64,000 nt of DNA from CADEDH01 sp965263455. GTDB lineage: Bacteria > Actinomycetota > Acidimicrobiia > Acidimicrobiales > SZUA-35. This document shows positions 29,546 through 37,506 of this stretch, piece after piece. The DNA lies in the NCBI GenBank assembly GCA_965263455.1, contig CBDHHN010000003.1:62001-126000 (forward strand). The letters run 5' to 3'. The notes beneath the pieces are model-generated. The model had not been told where the DNA came from. It made no database searches and saw only the letters and a program-made list of their open reading frames with translations. The first letter of the stretch is position 1. Each line of letters starts with the position of its first letter. The translations under genes and the position numbers were made by a program.

Positions 29546-30205
29546 TCACTCGACGGGGGTCGGGGCGGCTCCCGGGTCGGGCATCTCGTCCCGGGTCTTC
29601 TTCAGCTCGTAGAACCCGTCGGTCTCCATCATCACCATCAGGGCGTCCCACAGGGCCACCGCCGACTCGCCGGTCGGAACCTTGGTGATGACGGGCCCGA
29701 AGTAGGCGGCCCGGCCGCCGTCGGCGGTGGGGGTGGCGATGATCGGTGTGCCCACGTCGGTGCCGACCAGGGCCAGGCCGTCATCCATGCGGGTGTTGAT
29801 CTCGTCGTCCCAGGCCTCGTCGTCGGCGGCCGCGGCATGGGCGGTGTCGACACCGAGCGAGGTCAGGACCTCGGCCGGGTCGAAGCTGTACTGCTGCTCG
29901 TGATGGATCCTGGTGCCGAACGCCCAGTAGAGGCGGAACACCTCATGGTTCGCCGTTGCCGGATCGGTGGCGGCCCGGACCGACTCCATGATCCGGAGCA
30001 GACCGTGGGTGAAGGCCGAGACGGCGTGGTACTGGGAGCCGGGCTCCGGGTTGTTCTTGCGCAGCAGGCTGATGGGCTGCCACCGCACGTCGAGGTTGCG
30101 GGCCTCGGCCACTTCGTCGACGACCCAACGGGCCGTCACCCAGCAGAACGGTCAAAGCGGGTCGACCCAGAAGTCGACGTGGCGGGGGTCGGAGGGAGTG
30201 CTCAT
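29546..30205 (-). CDS. Rv2466c-type DsbA-like reductase, predicted selenoprotein (TGA = Sec at residue 18)
   Basis: Thioredoxin-fold oxidoreductase of the DsbA/FrnE group, closest by eye to the mycothiol-dependent Rv2466c family. The ATG at 30205 gives MSTPSDPRHVDFWVDPL, then an in-frame TGA (30154-30152), then PFCWVTARWVVDEV. Rv2466c has DFWFDPLCPWCW here, so TGA replaces the attacking Cys of CxxC, giving U-P-F-C. Sequence on both sides aligns with the family to the end (GTRIHHEQQY, VGTDVGTPIIAT, AYFGPVITKVPTGE, FYELKKTRDEMPDP), and no other lesion is visible in 219 codons. A bSECIS-like hairpin follows at 30119-30137. It lies 75 bases downstream of ino1 in the same direction. A plain gene caller would start at the GTG at 30139 and lose the active site. 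The alternative is a nonsense mutation or base-call error; the hairpin argues against that. Confidence 0.85.
30119..30137 (-). promoter_or_regulatory. Bacterial SECIS-like stem-loop after the UGA codon
   Basis: On the transcript, GACGGCCC pairs with GGGTCGTC (8 pairs, one of them G-U) around the three-base apical loop GTT. The stem begins 14 bases after the UGA, and the loop begins 22 bases after it. Known bacterial SECIS elements lie just downstream of UGA inside the reading frame, with a G early in a small apical loop that binds SelB. This hairpin meets those rules. It lies in codons for VTARWVV, so it is constrained by the protein as well. Confidence 0.75.
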
Positions 30206-30280
30206 GCCGCAGTATCACACGGCGATCGGGGTCCGATGCGAGATCGAGACAACGGTCACCGGCCCTCCGCCCCGGCGTCG

Positions 30281-31594
30281 TCAGCCCGCCTCCGAGTGGG
30301 TCACCGGTTCCTCACCCATCCACTCGCGGAGGGTGTTCTTGAGCTTGGTCTGCTGGATGAACAGATCGTGCTCGGGGTCGAGGTCGCCCGCCGGCTGGGG
30401 GGCCTTGAAGTAGAAGCTGAGCCACTCCTGCACCCCGGCCTGGCCGGCCCGGGCCGCAAGGTCGAGGAACAGCGCCAGGTCGAGCACGATGGGGGCGGCC
30501 AGGATCGAGTCCCGGCACAGGAAGTCGACCTTGATCTCCATCGGGTAGCCCATCCAGCCGAAGATGTCGATGGCGTCCCACCCCTCCTTGTTGTCGCCCC
30601 GGGGCGGGTAGTAGTTGATGCGGACCACGTGGTCGATCTCGCCGTAGAGCTCGGGATAGGCGTCGGGTTGGAGGATGGTGTCGAGCACACCGAGCTTGGA
30701 GGTCTCCTTGGTCTTGAAGTTCTCCGGATCGTCGAGGACCTCGCCATCCCGGTTGCCCAGGATGTTGGTCGAGTACCAGCCGCGGAGGCCGAGCATGCGG
30801 GCCTTGAGCCCGGGGGCGATCAGGGTCTTCATCAGGGTCTGGCCGGTCTTGAAGTCCTTGCCGGCGATGGGTACGCCCCGGCGGCGGGCCAGCTCCTGCA
30901 TGCACGGGAGGTCGAGCGACAGGTTGGGGGCGCCGTTGGCGACCGGGACGCCCGACTCGATGGCGGCGTAGGCGTAGATCTGGCTCGGGGCGATGTTGTC
31001 GTCGTTGGCCTTGAGGCCGTCCTCGAAGGCCTCGACGGTCTCGTGCACGGCCGAGGGCTCCTGGTAGGCCTCGGTCGAGCCGCACCAGACCATGACGAGA
31101 CGGTCACAGTCGTTCTCGGTCCGGAACCGTTCGATGTCGTCGATCAGGGCCAGGGCCTGATCCCACTTCGACGGGATCTCCTTCACCCGATGGCCCTCCA
31201 ACCGCTTGACCCACCGTTGGTCGAACACGGCATCCATGGCCACGACCCCTTCCAGTTCGGCCGAGATGGCGGTCAGGTCGCCCCCGTCCAGGACCCCGCA
31301 GGCCCCGGCCGCCTCGAGGGCGTTGGCCGAGATGGGGTCCCAACCGCCGAAGACCAGGTCGTCGAGCGAGGCCAGGGACACGAACTCCCGGATCAGGGGG
31401 TTGCGGCCCTCGTCGCGGGCTCCGAGGCGGATGTGGGCCATCTGGGACACCGAGCCGATGGGGGGCGTCAGGCCGGCCCGGGCGGCCAGGACGCCGGCGA
31501 TGAAGGTGGAGGCCACGGCCCCGAGGCCGGGGGTGAGGACGCCGAGTTTGCCGGCGGCGGGGGCGATGGTGGTGGGGATGCGAGCGCGTGTCAT
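30281..31594 (-). CDS. ino1: Inositol-3-phosphate synthase
   Basis: NAD-dependent cyclase converting glucose-6-phosphate to myo-inositol-3-phosphate, the first step toward phosphatidylinositol and, in actinobacteria, mycothiol. The protein has 437 residues. The NAD-binding segment GKLGVLTPGLGAVASTFIAGVLAAR is near residue 15. Catalytic-core segments include CGSTEAYQEPS, NGAPNLSLDLPC, GKDFKTGQTLMKTLIAPGLKARML, the lysine-rich NILGNRDGEVL and SKLGVLD regions, and GYPMEIKVDFLCRDSILAAP. It belongs to the longer class of prokaryotic Ino1. The start at 31594 has TACGTT 6 bases upstream. It shares a 47-base divergent promoter region with a LysR regulator and is followed by the selenoprotein gene. 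Confidence 0.94.
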   Translation of the reverse strand: MTRARIPTTIAPAAGKLGVLTPGLGAVASTFIAGVLAARAGLTPPIGSVSQMAHIRLGARDEGRNPLIREFVSLASLDDLVFGGWDPISANALEAAGACGVLDGGDLTAISAELEGVVAMDAVFDQRWVKRLEGHRVKEIPSKWDQALALIDDIERFRTENDCDRLVMVWCGSTEAYQEPSAVHETVEAFEDGLKANDDNIAPSQIYAYAAIESGVPVANGAPNLSLDLPCMQELARRRGVPIAGKDFKTGQTLMKTLIAPGLKARMLGLRGWYSTNILGNRDGEVLDDPENFKTKETSKLGVLDTILQPDAYPELYGEIDHVVRINYYPPRGDNKEGWDAIDIFGWMGYPMEIKVDFLCRDSILAAPIVLDLALFLDLAARAGQAGVQEWLSFYFKAPQPAGDLDPEHDLFIQQTKLKNTLREWMGEEPVTHSEAG

Positions 31595-31641
31595 CTCTCG
31601 AACGTAAGGAGCGACTAACTCGCGCTGACTACTGTGAAGTG
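31595..31641. promoter_or_regulatory. Divergent leaderless promoters of ino1 and lysR-type gene
   Basis: The 47-base gap holds two opposed boxes. TACGTT (31606-31601, minus) is 6 bases before the ino1 ATG. TACTGT (31630-31635, plus) is 6 bases before the LysR-type ATG at 31642. The remaining 23 bases between them (GAGCGACTAACTCGCGCTGA core) are the only room for an operator, so the regulator probably controls both genes from there. Confidence 0.5.
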
Positions 31642-32574
31642 ATGCTTAACCAACATGCGGCTGGTGTCTCGGGCCCGCAAGGACGTCGGCCACCGGTGCC
31701 CGGCCTCACCTTGCAACAGCTCGACTACCTCGTGGCGGTGGCCGACGCCTCCAGCTGGGCCGAAGCGGCCGAGGGGCTGGGCGTGACGCCGTCCGCTCTC
31801 AGCCAGGGACTGCGTCAGCTCGAACACCGGCTGGGGGTCCCCCTGTTCGACCGTCGGGGGCGGGGTCGACGGCTGCGGCCCGAAGGCCTGGAGGTCCTGG
31901 CCTACGCCCGGGGGGTGGTGGCGGCCAGTCGCGATCTGGCGCGATGGGCCGAGGCGATCCGGGGCGGTACCCGTGGCGCAGTCCGCATCGGGATGATCGA
32001 CGTCGCCGCCGTCGTCCACTTCGGGCCGACGCTGCAGGCCTTCCGTCGCCTCCATCCCGACATCGGGCTCCATCTCGTGGTCGGGCCCTCGGGTCAGCTG
32101 CTCGACCAACTCCGGGACGGGTACGTGGCCCTGGCCGTGGTCGTCCGGCCCGCCCGGACGACCGGCGAGTTCGAGCTGGTGGACCTGATCGAGGAGGAGC
32201 TGGCCGTCTACGCCCCGAGCGGGGTGGCCGAGCGGCCGGTGGGGGAGTGGGGGCCCTGGGTCTCGTTCCCGTCCGGCTCCCATACCCGGGAGCTGGTGGC
32301 GGCCCGGATGGTCGAGTTGGGGGCGCCGTTCGAGGTCGTGGCCGAGTCGCATCAGCCCGAGGTCCTTCGGGGGATGGTCGAGCTGGGCATGGGTTGGACC
32401 GTACTGCCGGTGACCCAGGCCGAGATCGAACCCACGCCGCTGGTCCGACTGCGGCCCGACCCCATCCTGGTCCGGACCCTGTCCGTGGCCCGACGCCACG
32501 ATCGGCTCACCTCGCCGGTGGCCGACGCCCTGGTCGAGCGACTGGTGGCCCACGCCGGTCGCCCGGTGGTCTGA
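31642..32574 (+). CDS. LysR-family transcriptional regulator
   Basis: A 310-residue LysR regulator. The winged helix-turn-helix is at about residues 20-80 (LTLQQLDYLVAVADASSWAEAAEGLGVTPSALSQGLRQLEHRLGVPLFDRRGR). A linker helix and a periplasmic-binding-type effector domain follow (GAVRIGMIDVAAVVHFGPTL, IGLHLVVGPSGQLLDQL, SHQPEVLRGMVELGMGWTVLP). The effector is unknown; its divergent position next to ino1 suggests it regulates inositol or mycothiol supply. ATG at 31642 with a leaderless-type box. Confidence 0.9.
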   Translation: MLNQHAAGVSGPQGRRPPVPGLTLQQLDYLVAVADASSWAEAAEGLGVTPSALSQGLRQLEHRLGVPLFDRRGRGRRLRPEGLEVLAYARGVVAASRDLARWAEAIRGGTRGAVRIGMIDVAAVVHFGPTLQAFRRLHPDIGLHLVVGPSGQLLDQLRDGYVALAVVVRPARTTGEFELVDLIEEELAVYAPSGVAERPVGEWGPWVSFPSGSHTRELVAARMVELGAPFEVVAESHQPEVLRGMVELGMGWTVLPVTQAEIEPTPLVRLRPDPILVRTLSVARRHDRLTSPVADALVERLVAHAGRPVV

Positions 32575-32607
32575 GCGCCTCCGGGCCCCCGCACGCCGAA
32601 CGCCGAA

Positions 32608-32645
32608 CGGCGCCCCGTCCGGGCCGAAGCCCGAGCGGGGCGCCG
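32608..32645. terminator. Bidirectional terminator between lysR-type gene and katG
   Basis: CGGCGCCCCG (32608-32617) pairs perfectly with CGGGGCGCCG (32636-32645). The enclosed bases can extend the helix with CGGGC-CGAA-GCCCG. Confidence 0.7.
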
Positions 32646-32692
32646 TTGCTCAGCGCCGTGGTCTGAGGGGTTTGGCGACCGAGGTCGCCGGA

Positions 32693-34852
32693 TCAGGCGT
32701 CGAAGCGGTCCAGGTCCATGACCTTGGCCCAGGCGGCGACGAAGTCGGCCACGAACTTGGCCGCGCCGTCGTCCGAGCCGTAGACCTCGGCCAGTGCCCG
32801 CAGCTGCGAGTTCGAGCCGAACACCAGGTCGACGGCGGTGCCGGTGTAGTCGACGGCACCGGTGGAGCGGTTCACGCCCTCGTACACGCCGGCGTCGTTG
32901 GTCGACACCCGCCACTCACGGTCCATGCTCAGCAGGTTGACGAAGAAGTCGTTGGTGAGCTGGCCCGGGCGGTCGGTGAAGACACCGTGCTTGGCCCCGC
33001 CGGTGTTGGCGTCGAGGGCCCGCATGCCGCCGACGAGGGCCGTCATCTCCGGCGCCGTCAGCTGGAGCAGGAAGGCCTTGTCGACCAGCAGCTCCTCCGG
33101 AGCCCGCTTGTGCGAGTCGTGGAGGTAGTTGCGGAAGCCGTCGGCGGTGGGCTCCAGGTAGTTGATCGAGTCGACCTCGGTCATCTCCTGGGTGGCGTCG
33201 CCGCGGCCGGGGGTGAAGGGCACCGAGACGGTGTGACCGGCGTCGGCCGCCGCCTTCTCGATGGCGGCGCAGCCGCCGAGCACGATGGTGTCGGCCAGCG
33301 AGGCGCCGGTGCCGGAGGCGGCCCGGACCTCGTCCAGCTTGGCGATGACGTCGGCCACGCCGGCGGCCTGGTTGACGGCCCAACCGTTCTGGGGGGCCAG
33401 GTTGATGCGGGCACCGTTGGCGCCACCCCGGAGGTCGGTGCCCCGGAAGGTGGAGGCCGAGGCCCAGGCGGTGGCCACCAGCTGCTGCACGCTCAGGCCC
33501 GAGCCCATGATGGCGGCCTTGAGGCTCGCCACCTGGTCGTCGGAGAGCTGGGCGCCGGCCGGCACCGGGTCCTGCCAGACGAGGTCCTCGTCCGGAACCT
33601 CGGGGCCGAGGTAGCGGGACTTCGGCCCCATGTCACGGTGCAGGAGCTTGAACCAGGCCCGGGCGAAGGCGTCCTGGAACTCCTCGGGGTTCTCGTAGAA
33701 CCGCCGGGAGATGGGCTCGTAGATCGGATCGAACCGCAGGGCCAGGTCGCTGGTCAGGAAGACCGGGTACCGGGTGGCGCCGGAATCGTGGGGATCGGGG
33801 ACCGTGGTGTTGGTCTCCCAGTCGGTCGGGCGCCACTGGTTGGCGCCGGCCGGGCTCTGGAACAGCTCCCACTCGTACTCGAACAGGTGCTTGAAGTAGT
33901 CGTGGCTCCACTGGACCGGGGTGGTGGTCCAGATGCCCTCGAGGCCGGAGGTGATGGTGTCGTTGCCCATCCCCGTGCCGTGCACGTTCTTCCAGCCGAA
34001 GCCCTGCTCTTCGAGGCTGGCGCCCTCGGGCTCGCGGCCGACGTTGGTGTCGGGGGCGGCGCCGTGGGTCTTGCCGAAGGTGTGGCCGCCGGCGATCAGG
34101 GCCACGGTCTCCTCGTCGTTCATCGCCATCCGAGCGAAGGTCTCGCGGATGTCGCGGGCCGAGGCCAGGGGGTCGGGGTTGCCGTTGGGGCCCTCGGGGT
34201 TGACGTAGATCAGGCCCATCTGGACCGCGCCGAGCGGGGTCTCCAGCTCGCGGTCGCCGGTGTAGCGCTCGTCGGCCAGCCACTCGCTCTCGGGGCCCCA
34301 GTAGGCGTCCTCGGCCGGGGACCACACGTCGGGGCGGCCGCCGCCGTAGCCGAAGGTCTTGCCCCCCATCGACTCGATGGCCACGTTGCCGGCCAGGATC
34401 AGGAGGTCGGCCCAGGAGATCTTGCGGCCGTACTTCTGCTTCACCGGCCACAGGAGACGGCGGGCCTTGTCCAGGTTGCCGTTGTCGGGCCAGGAGTTCT
34501 CGGGGGCGAAGCGCTGGGCGCCGGTGCCGCCGCCACCACGACCGTCGCCGACCCGGTAGGTACCGGCGGCGTGCCAGGTCAGGCGGACCATGAGGCCGCC
34601 GTAGTGACCGAAGTCGGCGGGCCACCAGTCCTTGGAATCGGTCATCACGGCGGCGATGTCGCCCTTGAGGGCGGCGAAGTCGAGGCTGTTGAACTCCGCG
34701 GCGTAGTCGAAGTCCGGGTCCATCGGGTTGGCCTTCTGATCATGCTGGTGCAGGATCTTCAGGTTCAGCTGCTCGGGCCACCACTGCTCGGTGGCGGAGC
34801 CCCCGGCGGCGGTGTTGGCGCCCGTGAACGGGCACTCGCTTGCGTCAGACAA
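32693..34852 (-). CDS. katG: Catalase-peroxidase KatG
   Basis: Bifunctional haem enzyme that removes hydrogen peroxide (catalase and peroxidase). The 719 residues are the standard size. The distal site R90-W93-H94 lies in VRLTWHAAGTYR, the adduct Tyr in GLIYVNPEGPNG, and the proximal His near residue 256 in AGGHTFGKTHGA; the second, degenerate peroxidase domain follows. The start is a TTG at 34852-34850 with a consensus AGGAGG (34864-34859) 6 bases upstream; no ATG or GTG lies between. The gene follows a Fur-type regulator by 71 bases in the same direction, the usual actinobacterial fur-katG arrangement, so peroxide- or iron-dependent repression is expected. Confidence 0.96.
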   Translation of the reverse strand: MSDASECPFTGANTAAGGSATEQWWPEQLNLKILHQHDQKANPMDPDFDYAAEFNSLDFAALKGDIAAVMTDSKDWWPADFGHYGGLMVRLTWHAAGTYRVGDGRGGGGTGAQRFAPENSWPDNGNLDKARRLLWPVKQKYGRKISWADLLILAGNVAIESMGGKTFGYGGGRPDVWSPAEDAYWGPESEWLADERYTGDRELETPLGAVQMGLIYVNPEGPNGNPDPLASARDIRETFARMAMNDEETVALIAGGHTFGKTHGAAPDTNVGREPEGASLEEQGFGWKNVHGTGMGNDTITSGLEGIWTTTPVQWSHDYFKHLFEYEWELFQSPAGANQWRPTDWETNTTVPDPHDSGATRYPVFLTSDLALRFDPIYEPISRRFYENPEEFQDAFARAWFKLLHRDMGPKSRYLGPEVPDEDLVWQDPVPAGAQLSDDQVASLKAAIMGSGLSVQQLVATAWASASTFRGTDLRGGANGARINLAPQNGWAVNQAAGVADVIAKLDEVRAASGTGASLADTIVLGGCAAIEKAAADAGHTVSVPFTPGRGDATQEMTEVDSINYLEPTADGFRNYLHDSHKRAPEELLVDKAFLLQLTAPEMTALVGGMRALDANTGGAKHGVFTDRPGQLTNDFFVNLLSMDREWRVSTNDAGVYEGVNRSTGAVDYTGTAVDLVFGSNSQLRALAEVYGSDDGAAKFVADFVAAWAKVMDLDRFDA

Positions 34853-34923
34853 CGTGGTCCTCCTGGGTGATGTGGGTGTCTTGCCGTGGTTGTTGTGGTT
34901 GCTTGCGCTCTCGTCCGGCGTCG

Positions 34924-35364
34924 TCAGGCCCCGGACGCGATCCGTTCGTCGGTCTGGCAGTCGGGGCAACGACCCCAGAAGACCACCTCCGCCTCGTCGA
35001 TCTCGTACCCGGCGTCGTGGGCGGCCGTCAGGCACGGGGTCTCGCCCGTGGCACAGTCGACGTCGACCATGCGACCGCACTCCCGGCACACGAGGTGGTG
35101 GTGGTTGTCCCCGACACGATCCTCGAAACGAGCCGGTGAGCCCGCCGGTTGTATCCGGCGGATCAGGCCCTTGTCGGTGAGGATCGTGAGTGCGTCGTAG
35201 ACGGCTTGGCGGGAAATGCTGCCGAGTTCGGACCGCACCGCTTCCGACACGTCGTCGGCGGTGGTGTGGGGCCGACTCGACACCGCCCGCAGGACAGCCA
35301 GGCGCTGAGCCGTGACCTGTAGACCGTGGGTCCGGAGCAGTTCGGTGGGCTCGACGGCGTCCAT
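34924..35364 (-). CDS. Fur-family peroxide/iron regulator upstream of katG
   Basis: A 146-residue Fur superfamily repressor. The winged helix is at about residues 5-80 (LRTHGLQVTAQRLAVLRAVSSRPHTTADDV, RQAVYDALTILTDKGLIRRI). The regulatory metal region is DNHHHLVCRECGRMVDVDC, and a structural zinc site is made by CREC and CPDC. Position upstream of katG indicates the FurA/CatR/PerR role of repressing katG and itself until peroxide or metal status changes. The transcript appears leaderless: TTGACA (35402-35397) and CATCAT (35379-35374), spaced by 17, with the ATG 9 bases later. Confidence 0.93.
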   Translation of the reverse strand: MDAVEPTELLRTHGLQVTAQRLAVLRAVSSRPHTTADDVSEAVRSELGSISRQAVYDALTILTDKGLIRRIQPAGSPARFEDRVGDNHHHLVCRECGRMVDVDCATGETPCLTAAHDAGYEIDEAEVVFWGRCPDCQTDERIASGA

Positions 35365-35402
35365 GACGACGCCATGATGGAGGCGATTCTGGACTGTGTC
35401 AA
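35365..35402 (-). promoter_or_regulatory. fur-katG promoter (-35 TTGACA, -10 CATCAT)
   Basis: A consensus -35 TTGACA at 35402-35397, a 17-base spacer, and CATCAT at 35379-35374. The predicted transcript start is within about 2-4 bases of the ATG at 35364. Confidence 0.6.
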
Positions 35403-35428
35403 GGATTTGCTGCGCCTAGATCTGTCTT

Positions 35429-35439
35429 GTTGCTGCAAC
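35429..35439. promoter_or_regulatory. Palindrome upstream of the fur-katG promoter
   Basis: GTTGC-T-GCAAC is a perfect 11-base inverted repeat about 27 bases upstream of the -35 TTGACA. It could be an operator for the Fur-type protein or another regulator. No match to a classical Fur box is claimed. Confidence 0.35.
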
Positions 35440-35534
35440 GAACAGCGCGGCGACGCCGGGGACCCCGATTCGACCCGTCGAGCAGGGCGAAGGCGGATCC
35501 CGGGCCGCCGTGCCGACACCCCGGCAACGGCAAC

Positions 35535-35547
35535 TAGATTGCGGCCC
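35535..35547 (+). promoter_or_regulatory. Leaderless -10 box of the lipoprotein gene
   Basis: TAGATT at 35535-35540 with a 7-base gap to the ATG at 35548. Confidence 0.55.
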
Positions 35548-36747
35548 ATGTCGTCTCGCCGGTCCGTCGTCCCCCGATCCCGGACCCCGGTCCCACCCCG
35601 ATCGGGGCGGATGCGGTCCCTGGTCCTGTTGGCCGTCCTCATGCTGGTCGGGGCCGGGTGCGGCACCGGCGACGACGACATCAGCGGCATCGGCGAGATC
35701 GTGGACGGGGGCCCGGTCGGCGACGGTGACGCCGACGGCAACGGTGACGGTGCCGGGGGTGAGGACGAAGGACCCGGCGGGGACGGCCAGGGCGACGGGG
35801 ACACCGAGGACGACGGCATGGACCTCGATGGCGGCGGCGACGGCGAGCCGGTGGAGCCGGGCCTGCTCCGGACCCCGTTGGCCGAGGAGCGTCCCATCGA
35901 CATTCCCGACCGGTTCTGGGCCGTCGAGGATGGCAGCTTCGATCTGGTCGAGGTCTCCAGCGCCGACGGCCAGGTGGTGCGCCGCCTCGGCGGGTGGGGC
36001 CCCGAGGCGGCCCAGGCCGAACTGCCCCAGGTACTCAGCACGGTGGAGGCCGATCCGACCGGTCCGCTGTGGATCGACGACTGCTGCGAGCCGGCGTTCG
36101 GCACCGTCTATCGGGTCGGCCCGGACGAGACGTTCTCCCTGCCCGATGAGACGGGGCAGGTCGAGAGCTGGACCGGCCTGAGCCCCCAGGTCTCGCCCGA
36201 CGGGACCCGGGTGGCCCTCGCCGTCGGCGACGCCATCTTCGTGGCCGATGCCGCCACGGGCACCGGTGTGGCGGGCGCCGACGCCGTCGTCGATCTCCTG
36301 GTCGAGGACCTGGGCCTGCCCTTCCGCCCCTTCGCCCGGCCCGTGGCCTGGATCCGGGCCGATGTGGTCCTCGTGCTGGTCCCCCTCGACGACGCCGAGG
36401 TGCTGCGGGCGGTGCGCATCGGCGATGGTGAGGTCGACCTGGTCGGGCCCACCCACAGGTTCGGGCAGCGGGTTGTGGCCGCCGACGTTCGGACCGACGG
36501 CCACCTGGTCGTGGGGCTGGCCGACCCCGAGGCCGACCCGGCGTCGGCCGCCGTGGCCGGTCGGGTCATCGACCCGGACACGGGAGCGGTCGTGGCCGCC
36601 TTCGACCTGCCGCCGGGGACGGTCGACCTGGACTATGACCCCACCGGGACGTTCCTGATCACGGTCGATGTCGACGGCCGGGTCACCTGGCTCGGCCGGG
36701 GCCGGTCGGGCGTGTCGGGCCAGGGCTTCCTGTCGGTCTCCTGGTGA
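35548..36747 (+). CDS. Secreted lipoprotein with acidic low-complexity linker and beta-propeller-like domain
   Basis: A 399-residue exported protein of unknown function. After a basic N-terminus the signal core LVLLAVLMLVGAGC gives a lipobox Cys near residue 38. An Asp/Gly-rich low-complexity linker (repeats of GDGDADGNGDG type) runs to about residue 110. The remainder is a repetitive beta structure with blade-like strands (VEDGSFDLVEVSSADG, SPDGTRVALAVGDAIFVADAATG, DVRTDGHLVVGLADP, DYDPTGTFLITVDVDGRVTWL), like a WD40/YVTN-type propeller. DDCCEP near residue 175 holds two adjacent Cys. It sits alone between katG-fur and the HAD/LLM unit. Confidence 0.82.
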   Translation: MSSRRSVVPRSRTPVPPRSGRMRSLVLLAVLMLVGAGCGTGDDDISGIGEIVDGGPVGDGDADGNGDGAGGEDEGPGGDGQGDGDTEDDGMDLDGGGDGEPVEPGLLRTPLAEERPIDIPDRFWAVEDGSFDLVEVSSADGQVVRRLGGWGPEAAQAELPQVLSTVEADPTGPLWIDDCCEPAFGTVYRVGPDETFSLPDETGQVESWTGLSPQVSPDGTRVALAVGDAIFVADAATGTGVAGADAVVDLLVEDLGLPFRPFARPVAWIRADVVLVLVPLDDAEVLRAVRIGDGEVDLVGPTHRFGQRVVAADVRTDGHLVVGLADPEADPASAAVAGRVIDPDTGAVVAAFDLPPGTVDLDYDPTGTFLITVDVDGRVTWLGRGRSGVSGQGFLSVSW

Positions 36748-36765
36748 CGACCTCGTCGGGTCGGG

Positions 36766-37506
36766 CTACCGGCCGACGAGGGCCTCGGTCACCTCATCGA
36801 TCGAGGTGATCGTGGGGGCCTCCGGGGCCCACATCGTGGGCCGTCCGTCCCTGGTGACGGCCACGAAGGCGATCCCGGCGGCCCGGGCCGTGTCGGCGTC
36901 GCGGCTGCTGTCGCCGATGAACCACGCCTGGTCCGGTCCGAGCCCCCAGGCCCGGAGCATGGTGCGCACCACCGCCGGATCGGGTTTGACCGGCCCATCG
37001 TCGTCGCCGCAGGTGACCGGGTCGAGGAACCGGGCGATGCCCAGGTTCCGCAGATCGTCCACCGTGGTCGCCCGGTCGTCGGTCGTGGCCAGCCCCAGCC
37101 GGAACCCGGCGGCGTCCAACCGGGCCAGGGAACGATCGACCGATCCCAGGGGGACGAGGTCCCCGAGCCGGGCCCGTGCACCGGCCCCGGCCAACCGCCG
37201 CTCGATCTCGTGGCCGTCGATGGCGGCGCGGCCCAGCACCGATCGGGCGAGTGCCCGCAGCTCGGCCCCGGGGGCGGTCAGGGCCGGGCCGTCGGCCTCC
37301 AGCCGGTCGGCCCCAACCCCGAAGGCCCGGTCCAGATCGGCCTTGAGCGAGGGATCGCCGGCGGCCAGAACGTCGAGGTAACGACGGGCGTAGGGGTACC
37401 AGCGGGCGTCGGCGTCGATCAGGGTGCCGTCCTTGTCCAGGATCAGGGCGGACGGCCTGGGGAGGTGGACCAGTTCGGTACCCCGGTCCGGGACAGCGTC
37501 GGTCAC
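36766..37506 (-). CDS. HAD-superfamily hydrolase
   Basis: A 246-residue haloacid-dehalogenase-type phosphatase of the phosphoglycolate phosphatase (Gph-like) class. Motif I is LILDKDGTLID near residue 20 (nucleophile and acid/base Asp), motif II LGLATTDD, motif III Lys in DDDGPVKPDP, and motif IV WFIGDSSRDADTARAAG. The cap domain lies between motifs I and II. The start is a GTG at 37506 that overlaps the stop of the LLM enzyme gene (GTGA), so the two are co-translated and may share a pathway. Confidence 0.88.
   Translation of the reverse strand: MTDAVPDRGTELVHLPRPSALILDKDGTLIDADARWYPYARRYLDVLAAGDPSLKADLDRAFGVGADRLEADGPALTAPGAELRALARSVLGRAAIDGHEIERRLAGAGARARLGDLVPLGSVDRSLARLDAAGFRLGLATTDDRATTVDDLRNLGIARFLDPVTCGDDDGPVKPDPAVVRTMLRAWGLGPDQAWFIGDSSRDADTARAAGIAFVAVTRDGRPTMWAPEAPTITSIDEVTEALVGR

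Noticed and set aside
29546..30139. Ordinary truncated DsbA-like gene starting at the GTG at 30139, or a nonsense pseudogene
   Set aside because: Homology-like sequence continues upstream of the TGA to an ATG at 30205, the rest of the frame has no damage, and a SECIS-like hairpin follows the TGA.
32672..34870. 732-codon plus-strand frame opposite katG
   Set aside because: Antisense shadow of an unmistakable catalase-peroxidase gene.
34853..35089. Longer katG N-terminus from the extended open frame
   Set aside because: The upstream part overlaps the end of the fur gene and lacks family sequence; AGGAGG places the start at the TTG at 34852.
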